This document shows, in pieces, positions 22,301 to 35,200 of a stretch of DNA of 64,000 nt (the first letter of the stretch is position 1; each line of letters starts with the position of its first letter). A program made the position numbers and the translations under genes. Under the pieces are notes generated by a model, which was not told the DNA's origin, made no database searches, and was given only the letters and a program-made list of their open reading frames with translations. Origin of the DNA: Protonemura montana (taxonomy: Eukaryota > Arthropoda > Insecta > Plecoptera > Nemouridae). The DNA lies in contig OX387607.1 of assembly GCA_947568835.1 (NCBI GenBank), forward strand, positions 7,263,201 to 7,327,200, in the 5' to 3' direction.

Positions 22301-25300
22301 AAATAACACGTCGATTCGTTGACCCACAATTCGGGTACACCTTTGTTGTTATTCTTTATTCTTGAATGGACAACGCTATTGCGTGGATGAAATTACGTCA
22401 TACTTTCTTATATGAACCCTTGGCCTTTCGATCAATGAGCAAAGGATGGAATTGGTCTTCGTTTCGGTTTCAATTCGCTTCTCGCGTTTTTGTCCTTACC
22501 TTCGCCAATAAAATGCGTCGCGCCGTGATCATCTCTAGCATGCTCTTTCCGAGAATTTGCCGGTAATCGCCGGGCAACACACGTATTCTCATGCAAACAT
22601 GAAATTGTGGACCGGTGTGTTTTTTACACGTGCATCATTTATTTAACGTCGGGAGTGGCGAGACTCTCGACCGAAGCGTATGAACACGGAAAGGTGTAAA
22701 AGTGATTTCATATTTGAACCTTTTAGTTTTAGCGACGATTTTTTTAAACTTCATTTCCGACGGTGGCGTTGAAGGAATGCGAAAATATAAGTGATCCTAT
22801 TACTAATAGTTCCCAATAACCTCACCTCGATGCCCATGGGTGAATAATTTGATAAGTTGCCGATAGGTTCTTTCTCCTGATGCCAGCAAGAGGCAGCTCC
22901 TCCACGGTCTTAGGTTGTTGGTCAGGCAGGCAGTCCATGGTACTAATTCATTAACTATAAACAAGTCGATAGCTAGAAGGTAAATTATCATTCCTCGCAC
23001 AGCGATCGTGTCGAAACTAATAAATATAATTAATATGTCAAAATGGTATCCCAGAATGAATACACATGCCTTCAAACATTTGACTCTTTTTCTGGTCGGC
23101 ATATACTCTGTGCGCATGTCGGCTTGTCCGGTAATTGTTTCGAGAAAAACAACCCACCCATAAAATGCTGCCTCATCGGCAATCGTTTATAATTATTTTT
23201 ATTATTTGACCTATTGCATTTTTGCTTTTCAATTATCTGCGCTAGAGCGTGGACAAGTTCAGAAATTTTGTCCGCGCCTGCGATATCGTGGGATAGGGCA
23301 GTAAAAATACCTGAACAGTCTCCGCGAGCTTTAAAAATGTTTTGAAAATCCAGTTATATCTTACGAAATCTCTTATATTGAACATAGCGTGGCTATCTTG
23401 AAATATCTGTACAGCTAAATTTCGTTTTATATATATTTATAATACCTATAATTCGTATACCTACAAAAGCGGTCTGGCTCTAAAACTCGTGCTTCTCTCT
23501 GTTCTAAAACTGTTTTTCTCTGGCTATTTATCAAGAACGTACACATAACGCCCCTGACTGAACCATCCGTGGTATGGCCGAGGCTAGGTCCACAGACCAC
23601 TAGCCTAGCGTTCCCGAACTGCTGCAGAGGTCACGTACAAGAGCCTATCGTAGAGGAGGATAGTACATACCCCGACCAGGATCGGAGCACGTATTAGCTT
23701 TCCATTACACACTCACGATTTTCATACACACTTTATAGTAAAGATAACAACGGCAAATTATCTCAAATATAAATGTATATACGTCGGTATATGTGTATAA
23801 AATAACTAGCATATTCATTAAAAAAATAAAATACGTCAATAAAAAAATAATATATTCTTGGCAAGATTAAATTGTATTTCGTTAGATAGCAGCATGGTCA
23901 ACCACGGCAACATTGATTAGGGCTGGTAAAACAATAATCAACTGCACCTATCTATCCATCCAGAAAAGCATGCAATGCATGTTGTCTCTGGTTTAGCCGT
24001 ACTTTTAGCGTAATCAATGTAATAACGAAATGATTGAAATGTCCAGCCCACTTTGGTTTGACGTAATTGCCTAGTTGTCTTCGAACAATTCAACAAACCT
24101 GCCTAGATCTCATATAGTCAGTTGTGCATATTCGCAGCAGCAGCAGCAGCACCACCATCTTTTTCGTTTTGTTGCGCTCCGATGTTTTTTTCAATCGTAC
24201 TAAACAAGTAACACTTTTGTACAAGAACATACAAATGCGGGACGCGTCATTACGCCAAGAGTATGTCGTGCATAGATTAGAATGCTTTCGACAAGGCACG
24301 ACTCTTGCCAGCTACACACGCTCATTATTTAGGCCGGGGTCTCGACTGTAGGTATAGGTTGTGCCTCGTTGCATCTTTTTTTCTACATTTTCATTTTATT
24401 TTATTTGTGTTTCGCTCCACGCTTGTCGTTGTACGCGGCCGAGAGAGTCGCAAAAGTCAACATCATGCATCAGATTGCGTTCGGGAAGGGGCTTTGCGAC
24501 GCCAAAATATTACTCGTTTTGTATTCTTAATTACTGGCTGGTGTAGCCATTAGTGCCACGCCGTTCTACGGGTCTCTCTTGAAATACAGCTGGTATTATT
24601 GTAAAACAGCGATTGCCTTTCGATAAATTGCAGGGATGAACAATTCACCAGAACTTAGAAACCATGTTAGCTCGTTTTTTTTTGTCTTTCAAGATCCAAC
24701 TCTCTCTTTTAGGGCGTCTGTTTTGGTTGCATGCAACAAGCGTCTGAAATAGGTTGAAGTGTTGAACTGGGCCAAAAATGTGGACCTTCTAGATATTGGC
24801 GATAGTTTTTTTTGCGTAATTTGCACTTTTTCCAGCAAGTATTCTTAAACAACATTTCACTTTAGCGTAGGCATAACGAAAAAAAATCCGTTTACCCTTT
24901 TCAAGCTTATTCTGGCTAACGTGCAATAAAAATATTTTTTCTGCCGCTACACGTAAATGTGCGTAATGACAAAGCATATTACAATACATATGGTGCACAA
25001 AAATAAAAATAAATTTTGCCTTACACGCTTTTTTCCAAAGCGGCCAAACAGATAGTACAATGAAACAGTCTTCAGCATGCCGAAAGTCCAACGGAGTTTT
25101 TTTTCCCTGGGCGTAAGTCGCGATTGTCTTTAAGCCATGCTAATTCTCATGTCTTTATACTTTGACGAATATTTCGCGTCTTACCAACCTGTAGCCCATC
25201 GATCAATCATTAACGCCCCACCCACAAGACCCTTGATTAGACAATTTGATGGGCCATTTTTCATTTGGATGACCCCTACACTGAACAGGGTGAACTCATT

Positions 25301-26119
25301 AGACATGCTGAGCAATAGAAGCAAAACGCCTCTCGTTCAGCTCATAATGTGCATACATGGGCAACCCATGTAGATAACGATAGGACCACTGTCAAAGTAC
25401 GTTCCATTATATTATAAATATTCTAGTTTTATATGTCGTATATAAATTTGACTTCATTTTTGTCCTTTAATTCCGTTTAAATTATAGGACTAGTATTAAT
25501 TCATCTGCTAGTGGCTTTGTATCCTTAATAGTGTGGCAGTGTCAGACCCTGGATCGCGAAGAGATATACCCATTCCGTGTAAGTTATTTGCCAGATGCAT
25601 TTTTGCATCCAAGCCTAGCCGATAGGTATAACGCTGCTTGAAGTAATGCCTTTGTAAGGTTTGGGTAGTACTGGTCAATTAATCGACGGAGTGGAATTTT
25701 ATTATACTATATCAAATATCTGTGCAGTTTATCTTGTAAATCATCGATACAGCGACTGGGCGAGATAAGCTTCACGAACCGAGGTTGAAGTTGCATGGCA
25801 ATGTTTAGTAGCATGAAAGTCGTGCTCTTCTCCACAAAGTCATGGCCGAACGGAACTCCGTGCTTGTACTTTGGATTAATTAATTGAAATTTGCATTTGT
25901 GTTGCATGTTAGTGTAAACAATTAGCGTAAATGATATATAATCCACGGTTTTTTTCCCATAAGACGAAAACAAGACACGTGTACGAACGAGAAACTTTTG
26001 TAGAACACTATCTTTGATGTTTTTAAGGTACAAGAATTTCGTCTTGGGAACATTTGGTCTCATGTTTTAAGGGTTGGTTTTTTTATAATGGCTGACTAGT
26101 TTTCAACGTGAGATGAGAT
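19370..26119. other. Gene-poor AT-rich region downstream of TMEM248
   Basis: No exon-like coding segment is convincing on either strand. Notable content: a possible repeat body near 22800-22930 ('GGAGCTGCCTCTTGCTGGCA' on the minus strand), an element-like 'CCCAAACCCCCAG' block near 21545, a CAG run at about 24136-24150, and AT microsatellites. Part may be 3' UTR of TMEM248. Short frames here lack known motifs. Confidence 0.6.
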
Positions 26120-26159
26120 TTTTATTTTGTCAGAAACCGTCAAAAGCGTTTATTATTTC

Positions 26160-26306
26160 TTCTCTGGAAAGGAAGCTGGACTTCTAAATGTGCAACCGAA
26201 CCGGGATCCGAACACGGAACGTTCCTATTACCGGTCGGTTGCTCTACCAATTGATAGCTATCAGAGCACACTTTCCAGAGCATCCAGCTTTACGAGATGG
26301 GATAAG
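26160..26306 (-). mobile_element. tRNA-derived SINE, copy 1
   Basis: On the minus strand it reads a tRNA-like head, with A box 'ATCAATTGGTAGAGCAACCG' and B box 'GTGTTCGGATCCCGG', followed by 'TTCGGTTGCACATTTA' and 'CCAGCTTCC'. The flanks (GGGATAAGGGAT, CCAGCTT) are shared with the copies at 28115-28272 and 28447-28600. A real tRNA is unlikely because the acceptor ends do not pair cleanly and the flanks are shared. Confidence 0.75.
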
Positions 26307-28114
26307 GGATCACCTCTAAGGGATTTTATTTTAACAGTAAATCTAAACACCAAAGTTGGTAAACTGACTAGACAGTGAAAAGTGCCCACGCGTGTACGGG
26401 AATATAGAAGGAAACTCCTTTTTTTCACCCATCGTGAAAATAAAGCTTTCAATCCATAGTGGCATTTTCCACGCCTTTGTCCGTGACCTTTCTACGATCT
26501 GATTCGCATTAGTGCGATCGTGATGAATCTACGATAGCGAGAAAACACATCGGTAACAGGTCAATCACATTACAAGAGAAGGTTGGTTCCCTATACCTCT
26601 CAGACTAAGGTCAAGCAATAACTCAAAAGTCAATCTAATTAGTAATCATTCATTCTCTATACATCAAAATAAAACAAAAATAAAACACATAACAACAACC
26701 AGACTCATAAAATAACACATCTCGTTTCAAAACATTGATGTCTGACGAATAACCAGTATTACTCATGGATAACAATTAATACCCTCGCCAACATCTCATG
26801 TATCGCCTATACGAATTCGGTATACCATACGCATATTTTTAGGTTATATTCTATTCATTATGATTAAGTTGGAAAAAATTAACTAGCCGAGAAATGACTG
26901 CAATTATAATACATGAAGCTGGTTCGTTCGTAGCATGTTGTGATGGTGTCCTTCAAACCTCACGTCCAGTCGGCAGCTTGATAACGTCTTGAGATGTAGT
27001 GAAATAATTACACACATCCAATCCACTCCTCGAGTCACGCTAGCTGGCCTGTGATACTGTGGTCCAAGCCGTGAGCAGAGTCTGGACCATCTTGCCCATG
27101 GTCTTCTTGGCTTCGCGTTCTCGCGTCTATAGCGTTAAGACGAAATACGATAGCCCTGGCAAAGGCGGTCGGTCGCCCTCTTACCGAAAATATCTAGAGT
27201 GTGGTCCGGACGATCAATTTTGTGGTGATGATAATGATGGTTAATTAATTAGTTTGGACCTGTGGACTATTTCTAAATTGGATTCTGCATGCTGGCTTGT
27301 CATGCATCCACGCATTTAGGGTGGGAGCGGATTATTGATTGCCCAAATTTTAAATACATAAAAAATCACGAGACCCTGATGAGTGATAACATTTTCCAAC
27401 AATTTTACAAACCGAAATTCACGGTGAATTTCGATACAAATTTTGTTTCTAATACGAAGGGTTCTGCCTCTCTGCTAGCACCCACCAGCGGTTCATCAGG
27501 CACAAGAACTTATACCATACCCATTTTAAAGCACAGTTTAAATGAGTGTAAAATAACTACAAAAAGATCTTAAGAATATTTACTGGCACATATTTGGTTT
27601 CAGCGAACGCTATCTATCGAAGAGATGAGATAAATATCGTACTATCATAAATCCATAAAATTTAATAAAAAATAACTACTTGAGAGTTCTTCCACGGCAG
27701 ATTTTCTCGTTAGCTAACGATGAGCGCATTTTCTTGACGCAGCATTTTATTGTACTTCTTTGACTTCTCCAATCTAGACCACAAAATCGGCAGTAAAGTA
27801 AAAACAAAAAAAAATACAAAAAATACAAAACCATCTCGCTTAAAAGCATCAACTCTATTATGCGCTAATTGTGGAATGCGTTTCTTAATAGGCCGTAAAG
27901 CATCGGCGGAAAATAAAAGTATTCATCTGAACGCTAATAGAAGCTGTGTTTTAATTACCATTAACCTGCGTAACGAATTAAAATATTACCGACGATGGCA
28001 ATTGAACGGAATCGCGTCGGCGTAAGACTCGTCTTCATGGCACTCACACCATTACTTTGCTCTAAGTACGATACACCTAAAGATGCGGTCGCTTCGCAAG
28101 GAACGACCCAACAA

Positions 28115-28272
28115 ACCACTCATGGAAAGGAAGCTAAACTGGATAAATGTGTAACCGAACCGGGATACGAACCCGGGACCTCCTAATCGCCGGTTGGGTT
28201 CTCTACCAACTGAGCTCTACCAACTGGGCACACATATTCCAGCTTTCGCGTGGTGGGATAAGGGATCCCCTC
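28115..28272 (-). mobile_element. tRNA-derived SINE, copy 2, with duplicated A box
   Basis: The minus-strand reading has B box 'GGGTTCGTATCCCGG' and the family tail 'TTCGGTTACACATTTATCCAG'-like sequence. Its A-box segment CAGTTGGTAGAG appears twice in tandem (14-bp period, near 28205-28230), unlike copies 1 and 3. It forms an inverted pair with copy 3, separated by about 175 bp. Confidence 0.75.
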
Positions 28273-28446
28273 AAAGGGGGAAGAGGCCAAGGTGCTCGCA
28301 TGGACGAGTTCTTAGCAACTCTAGAATATGATGCTTATTCAACGGCCACATGTACAGAATGGTCTGACACTTTTCCTTGAATCCCGTGTTTTCTCGATTG
28401 TTGCCGCTTTTTTGGTTTTTAATACGAGTCGCCTCGGCTTCTTCTC

Positions 28447-28600
28447 CCTTTAAGGGAATCCCTTATCCCACCCCAGGAAAATTGGATGATGCGTGCCCTG
28501 ATAGCTCAGTTGGTAGATCACCCGACCGGCAATTGGCATGTCGCGGGTTCGTAACCCGGTTTGGTTGCACATTTTTCCAGTTAAGGTCCCTTACCATCAT
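28447..28600 (+). mobile_element. tRNA-derived SINE, copy 3
   Basis: Plus-strand copy: A box 'TAGCTCAGTTGGTAGA' and B box 'CGCGGGTTCGTAACCCGG', then 'TTTGGTTGCACATTTTTCCA'. The leading 'ATCCCTTATCCCACC' is shared in inverted form with copies 1 and 2. It lies opposite copy 2, so a transcript through both could fold into a long hairpin. Confidence 0.75.
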
Positions 28601-31260
28601 TAGCTTGCTGGTTTCAGCTCCCAAGTGGAAACGCCAGAAAAACCAAAAAACCCTGCAAACCACACTTGAGTGCTCACGGGTATTGAATTATTTTTATATC
28701 CTTCAATCCGTAATGAGCATATTCTAATTTGAATCATGAACTGGGCTATTTATGTTCAGTTCGTACCATGCACTTCGCAGCAATCTGCAAAACAACGTCA
28801 ACTTTTTATGCGTCTACGTGCGTTTCTCCTTGCAAAGAGGCAGTTTTTTTTGCGGCGTCTATAAGCAAAAGGAGTGACCATTCATGTACATATACCCAAG
28901 TTTTATTTATATTACGTTTTGTGCGTGCATTTTTAAGCGCACGCTATTACACATTGCCGTCCTTCGGTATTGGGTACCTAGAGGCGCTTTGGGGTGAGCA
29001 TTCCCTCAAGGGGTGCTCCCGCCGCACGTGTCTAGAGGGAAGCCTTTTTTTGAGGGGCCACCATCGTAATTAATCAAGAATTCGTGACGATTTCAAGATA
29101 TGAACAGTCGCTTTTATCTCGTGCGCGCGGTTCTTCGTTCGGGTTACCTTTTTACTCTTGGAACGTTCACACAACGCCAGCCATGGTGCATGCCAGCGTT
29201 CGACAGAGGGGTGACCACCAACAAAAAGTGCCGATAGTGGCGCGGTGGACACCAATAATGTCGTATAAAAACCCTTGCCACCACCCTTATATTGTGGTTT
29301 CTTTAGTGCTTTATTTCATTCACCGACACGAATACCACATCTATTACCATTACACGATTTTGTGGATTCTTTACAACTGTAACGGTTGGCCAAAACGTAG
29401 TTGATATTTTTAATTCTTGCAATTAAGTCCACGTTGCTACCTTTATATTGACGACAATTATTTTAATTATCGACGGGGACAGCAATTCGTTATAAAAACT
29501 TTATACTATACCTGCCTACAAAATCAGAAATCTTCTACTCGGTGACCTTGGAGAAAGTAATTGCGGTTTGCCACAAAAAAAAAATACACAGAAAATAGGT
29601 TAATTAAACCTTAAACAACAATCTGCTCATTCATCCGTCAGAGCATATACAGCCTCTCATACTAACACCTATCACGTCCCTAAAATGATGTACCCCACAG
29701 TCAGAACCTTGCGCTTGTATGAAATACACGGGAGTGTAGTCGAAGAAGTGAGTGATCTCCACCTATTTATAAACACCATATCGACTCATCAATCGTTAAT
29801 CGCCTGAATAACACAAAGTGGCTCATTAAAAGCGAGGTTTTAAAAAAATCCTCTTTATAAGAAGAAGCACTCCCTCCTCTCCAAAGACAATGCCATGCAG
29901 CGAATAAACTGCCTATTCGATCTCCTGCCTTCTTACCACGATGGTCTCTATACTTTTATCAAAGCCTCATCCACGACACTCGGCAAGTCCGAAGCAAAGG
30001 AAATCTAGAGAGCGAGATAGAGAGAGAAAGAAAGCAAGAGCCAAACCCAGATTAAGATCCGGAGAACGTTGTTCTTTCGTTCGGCACGTATATAACTTAC
30101 ATGTGGATGGTCTTATTTAGAAGCCAAGGTGTGTCCACAGTCCATACTAATTAGTTAGGTACGTGTCATTGTCAGCGCAGACCGGCCGACTGGAGATCGG
30201 AATCGTGGTGTGTGTGTGTGTAATATTTTCTGATTGATAGACCGGATAAAATATAAACATTGGGGGTGGCACTAATGAAAATGCTGAGGCCATCAATTAC
30301 CAAATACTTGATAACATTGGACACTCGACATTCTTATATAGTCATTGATACCTTGCTGCTTGGTGTTGTGCGTAATAATTAAACTATAAAAGTGTTCTGT
30401 AATGTCCCCCGTTCTCCCCTTTCCCGAACCGATTTATATTTTTGTTGTTGTTGTGTCCATTATACTACGGCCAGGTTTTATATTGTCTGTTACAAACATA
30501 TTATACCTTCGTGGCGATTACATATATACAGGAGTTCCCGCGACGACGCAATGGCATCAGGTAATTTTGAATATTACAGCTGTGGCGTCGCGTTGACTTC
30601 AAGCCTCAGACCGGCTCCAACTTTCGTTTGTTTCGGTGGATTGTCCACCGACCGCATTGGCCGGCTTTCTGTCGTTTTTTTTTCTTCTACGCCCGCGAAC
30701 GTTAGTCGCAGTGACTGACCAACTCTTCCTCTTCTTTTTCCAGTGGCCATCCGAAGACTCCAGGTTTTTTTGCTGACGACGGCGTCGGTGTAAAAATTTC
30801 GGTGACATTTTAGGGAAATTGTTCCGAGTTCCTTTGGCCGGGGAAACCTAAAGACCAGGCAATATAAGACAACTTTGCACATACCTTCACCCATACATTT
30901 TTTTCTATTTCTAAGAAATTATATCATAGGTGTTGACCGTCGTTTTTAAGACTCGACTGCTCTATTATCACTTTCGAATCTTGCAAGTGCACAACAACCT
31001 TTCATTGATTCGTACGCTATATTTATACATGTGACTGACATACATTAACAAGCGTTTTGAATTCAATTGCTCGCGATACCTTTGAATAAGGCCAAAAGTC
31101 ACATACAAATTAAAAAACCGCCAAGGAAGCAGCCATCTAGCAGATCGTCAAATTCAGTGTTGAAACGGTATATTCTTTCGGTCTCGATGAGCGGCTAAAG
31201 ACGAGCATGCGCCGAGCATGCCGGCCGGTATTGGGTACCAGAAGAATTGGGTATTGGGTG
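28601..31260. other. Noncoding AT-rich DNA
   Basis: No coding exon is supported. The only structure seen is simple sequence: purine-rich stretches near 30010-30035 and a TG run at about 30209-30220. Open frames on both strands lack domains. Confidence 0.6.
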
Positions 31261-31265
31261 ATGGG

Positions 31266-31420
31266 TGCACGGTAAAAGACGTCGCAGCCGGCACTATTAA
31301 ATTGGAGAGATGGATGCACGGAAAAGACGTCGCGGCTTGTAAAAATTAGCGTGGAGAGATCGATGCACGGTAAAATACGTCGCGGCCGATAAAAATGAAC
31401 GTGGAGAGATCGATGCACAG
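31266..31420 (+). repeat. Minisatellite, 49-50-bp unit, 3.1 copies
   Basis: Units begin TGCACGG at 31266, 31315 and 31364, with a partial fourth at 31414. Each contains 'AAAAGACGTCGC' or 'AAAATACGTCGC' and ends 'GGAGAGAT(C/G)GA'. Period lengths are 49, 49 and 50. Units 2 and 3 are closest; unit 1 has diverged in its middle third. The ACGTCG core is CpG-rich against AT-rich flanks. Confidence 0.85.
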
Positions 31421-32122
31421 AGACGCGAAGGCGTTCGCCTCCTTTGCGTTTTCAATTGTCTCTTCTCGGCTCACGTTTAATTTAACATCGCTTTAGCTGC
31501 GATTGGAGATGTATGTACTGTGCTTCGCTTTACAGGTAGCTGCTTGTGTATTTTGCTCTTTCAACTAGGCCGGCGTTACTTTAAGCGTTTATTTCCTATT
31601 AACATCGCAATGTAATTGCAGTTTTGTGTAGAGGATATAAAATCCATTAACGCACCCTCATTACGCGGTGCGGGATGTAACGGGATTCTGGTAATCATCT
31701 GTGGCTAGACCTTTTTCAACCCTTTAACCGAAATACAATATTTTATTAATTTACCTGATGCTCCTCAATTGTAATCGGTGGATAATCTTAAAAAAGGGTT
31801 CTACTTATGACCAGAACAATCTTGGAGGTTGCTTCGAAAGTAGCTCACCTCTGCCAACTGTTCATCAATTACTTACACATTTTTTTTTAAAGTACTGACA
31901 ATATAATAGAAAAACATTGAAATCATGCCAAAAAATACATTTCCAGTGAGAGTGTGACCTATTGTCGCTGACATATCACATCAATCCCAGAATCGACCAC
32001 ACCTCACCTTGCCGACGTCACGACACAACCATGAATGAAATCGGCGAGCAAAATGCGTCGCGACGCCTCGCGATCACCATCTTCCGACGCCTCTTTATAT
32101 ATTCCCCAGCCGTATCGACCAG
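31421..32122. other. Noncoding stretch before the candidate TTC28 first exon
   Basis: AT-rich until about 31960, then GC-richer, consistent with a 5' UTR or promoter if the candidate exon is real. ATGs at 32031 and 32035 precede the chosen start in other frames. The 32035 frame ('PSSDASLYIPQPYRPDAAVA') also looks protein-like but reaches the same donor in phase 1, which does not fit the next TTC28 exon. Confidence 0.4.
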
Positions 32123-32221
32123 ATGCCGCCGTCGCCGCTCGGCGCAGCAGCAGAGGACTACAGGGCACCTCTGCGCAGACCATCTCCTCCTCGCCACTCG
32201 ACTACAGCAAGCAGTCCCAAG
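32123..32221 (+). CDS. TTC28: Candidate first coding exon of TTC28
   Basis: ATG at 32123 opens 33 codons, a Pro/Ser/Ala-rich peptide starting MPPSPLGAAAEDYR and ending TTASSPK. It ends at CCCAAG|GTTAAC with phase 0, exactly what the exon at 45326 needs. The joined peptide (…SSPK then VEPEGTAEL…) resembles the short disordered Pro/Ser-rich N terminus of vertebrate TTC28, which has no conserved sequence to test against. Weak points are the 13.1-kb intron, a mediocre donor, and a competing frame. A transcript would decide it. Confidence 0.35.
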
Positions 32222-35200
32222 GTTAACTCGGGGAGGAGCCACACCAGATGGAACAGCGTTAGTTTGGGGTCGAGTCCTCAGCAGTGGAGACCACATTCCA
32301 AAATGGCTGATCCTACGGAATGCAGTGGGTGCCCTAATGGTATGTTGATGGTTTACGCTAGTAGGGCTCGCTGTGTATAGTCGGACAGTTTCTGCGTGAG
32401 GTCAGTCATAGTGGTAGTGTGATTGCGTGCTGGTGTGTTGCGATTCGGTGTCGCTAGGCGCGTAACGTGTGCGTAAGCGTGGATTTGTGCGTTGTGCGAG
32501 TGCGGAAACGTGGGACTTTTGGTGAGCGCGAGTGTCTCGGGGTGTATGGAAGACATGCGTAGTGCCGTTGGTACAGTCTGCATTTGGAGGCTGCGAAAGG
32601 CTGGACCGGGATTATTCCTCGGTGGTGTTTGTGTTTCGAGATCATGATTAGAACTTTGGATGTACAATGTCACAACGAGATTTGTCAGAGGTGAGTGCCT
32701 AGTGCAATGTTGCATTTTTTCCTCGTGGATATTTTTTGGTGTAATGTTCTCGGGTGGAAATTAGATGTGGGATAATGATCGGCCGAAAGAAGGCGCTGGT
32801 TTTATGTTTCACGCCACATCAAAGGCAGTGACCACAAGAATGCAGAAATCTAGATAGTCATGCATCAGATTTTTTTTTTCATTTGATTTATAATATCGAG
32901 TAAAAGAAAAATAATATACTCGTCTTGCGACTAACTCGAGTTACACATAACAAAAACATGACAACAAAAAATCGGCCGCGATTTGAATTAGATTACGCTA
33001 CAGTGAGCATTGAAAACGTATTAAAGACAATATTTCGCACGGCAGCATCTTTGGTCCATTCCTCGAGCGATTCATCTCTCGACGTCTCCAGCTACCGCGC
33101 GGTCGACGCGCGCGAGGGCACCAAGAATCGTGTCTCGATTTTAAAAAGCAATCATGTCAAACGGCCGAATGAATGTAGCCTGGGCCATTTAAATGCTATT
33201 CCTTATTTTGAAGGTGTCACTTTCCCGGCAGGTGGGATTGTCAACGTACGCCGGTCGTGTGCTTGCAATCCTAATTTATTGTTTCCCTGTTTTTCCCCCC
33301 TACCCCCCTTGGCCTCCCGCGCCGACCTGTTGCTATTGCCAGCCCCGCGCCCCTCCACCCGTTTTCGTGGACCCCCCTCGCAGGTATATGGTGAACCTTT
33401 TTGTTGGTCCCTTGATCCTCGCGAGCACACTTATGTATAACCTTTCTACACAATGGGCGAGCGCGGGTCATCGGTCATAGTAAAAATGTGAATAGTCTTG
33501 TGATGGAAGCTCACGGGGATAGATCTTTGCTCCTCATCGTCGTCGCCTGCATCGACTGTTAGATCGTCGCGGCCAAGACAGTGAGTGGGCCTTTCTTTTT
33601 CATCAGTGCTGGCGGGAAACAATAATTATTATTAAATGCGATTGTGTGGAGAGACAATGCATGATAATTGCATCCTTTTATGGATGCAGCAAAGTCGAGT
33701 GCTTTGTTTTCTTCGCGCTCTTCGTCGTAATCGGATTTGGTTTTGTTTTCAACTGTCTTTTGTTTGGGTGTTTCTCCATGGACGTCGTCACTTACTCTTC
33801 GCGTGTCGCGTGTTTGGTGCGTTTGTTGACAGGTTCTCCTGCGACCCGGGGTTGAACACTTTCTTGTTGGCTTTAGGCCCATTTGGTTCTCGATTTCTTG
33901 GACTCTGGGCACATTCATTTCTTGTCGGAGGTAGGTTTTCATAGGCAACCCTTGGTACTCAATTTCTTGCCGGCTTTTAGCGGTCCCAAGTGCTATTTTT
34001 TGGCTATTCGGAGACATTTTTACGTTTCTGTCGAACTGTTTTTTTCTGATTCAAATATTTGTTCCGGATTAAATCCTTTGGTGCATCGAGCAGAAAACCA
34101 TGCGAGTGAATCGCTTTAAAAAGTTTTAAAAACAGACTCGGTTCTTTGAAATGTTTCATGGAAAATTTTTGTATACCGGGTGGTATTACGTTCTCATTAC
34201 GCTTTCCTGCATGGTCGCTTACTGCACTAGACCTGACTTCAGTCGCTCCCTCGTAATTTCAAGTAGCCACCAAAGCATTTACCTAATTGTCTATTGTCAG
34301 CATAATAATAGTGAATGAGAAAATGTACTCTTTTCTTCTATTAGTCTGAAAAAAACTAAAGTGATTCCATGACTCAAGTGATTTGAAGATTGGCCGGTGA
34401 GGTAATGGACGTGGTTTGGTGGAGACAATGTAAATATACAATAAGTAAAATCATGGCGTTTTTTTCCCGGCGACAGCTGCATTGTATTCGTAAAGTGACG
34501 GACCAAGATTGGGGAGAATCGTCCCGGTAAGGATAATTGGTAGTACTCGTTTTTTTTCGATATTTTTTTTTAATTCTTGTTTTCCTCGAGGATCGCACCT
34601 AAATTGGTGTGTGAATGATTGTGGCCACCGGAAACCTGGAAATTGGGACCACGATGGTGGAGAGGCGTGTCCTGGACGGATGTGGCGTCACCGTCTTCAA
34701 GACAGTTTACTAATATCTTTGGTCTGCAATGTCTATACGTCTTCGGCCATCCACTTGCTCTTTTGATTCTCCGAATTCAATATTCCAAAGATCAACGAAA
34801 CGTATCTTTTTTCATCGGTTCTCTACAGATTTAATTGCCACCCGGTAATGACAGTCGCCGGGTTGTTATTATTGTCTCCATCGGTTGACGTTTGGTCTCT
34901 TCTTGCTACCTATTTCTCTTCAGATATAATGCTAATAATTATACGTTACAAAGTTTTCGGGGACCGCAAATCTCAAATCTCGTTAGATGTGTGTGTAGAG
35001 AAACCAGAACGCGCGCTTTTTATCCTGGCCCTGGTTCTCATGAGGACACGTCGCTGTTTTTAGACAGTTTTGCGAGTGTCCATGTTCTTTAAAAAGTAGA
35101 AATAGCCAAACGCCATGCAAAAAACTATATGTGGCCACCGCGTTATTATATATACTTTCGATGTAATCATATTTTATTACCTTACCGCAGTGTGTTTTTA

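Noticed and set aside
22803-23117. 104-codon minus-strand frame with a coherent C-terminal part
   Set aside because: No known domain; the coherent stretch looks like a repeat body rather than an exon.
28494-28570. Possible functional tRNA gene (good A and B boxes)
   Set aside because: Acceptor arms do not pair cleanly and the same flanks recur at 26160-26306 and 28115-28272, so it is a SINE head.
32925-33440. 171-codon open frame, the longest in the gene-poor region
   Set aside because: No ATG context or recognisable motif, composition changes midway, and other frames overlap it. Could be reconsidered with RNA evidence.
33559-34017. 152-codon minus-strand frame
   Set aside because: Low-complexity charged sequence without motifs or splice signals; treated as chance.
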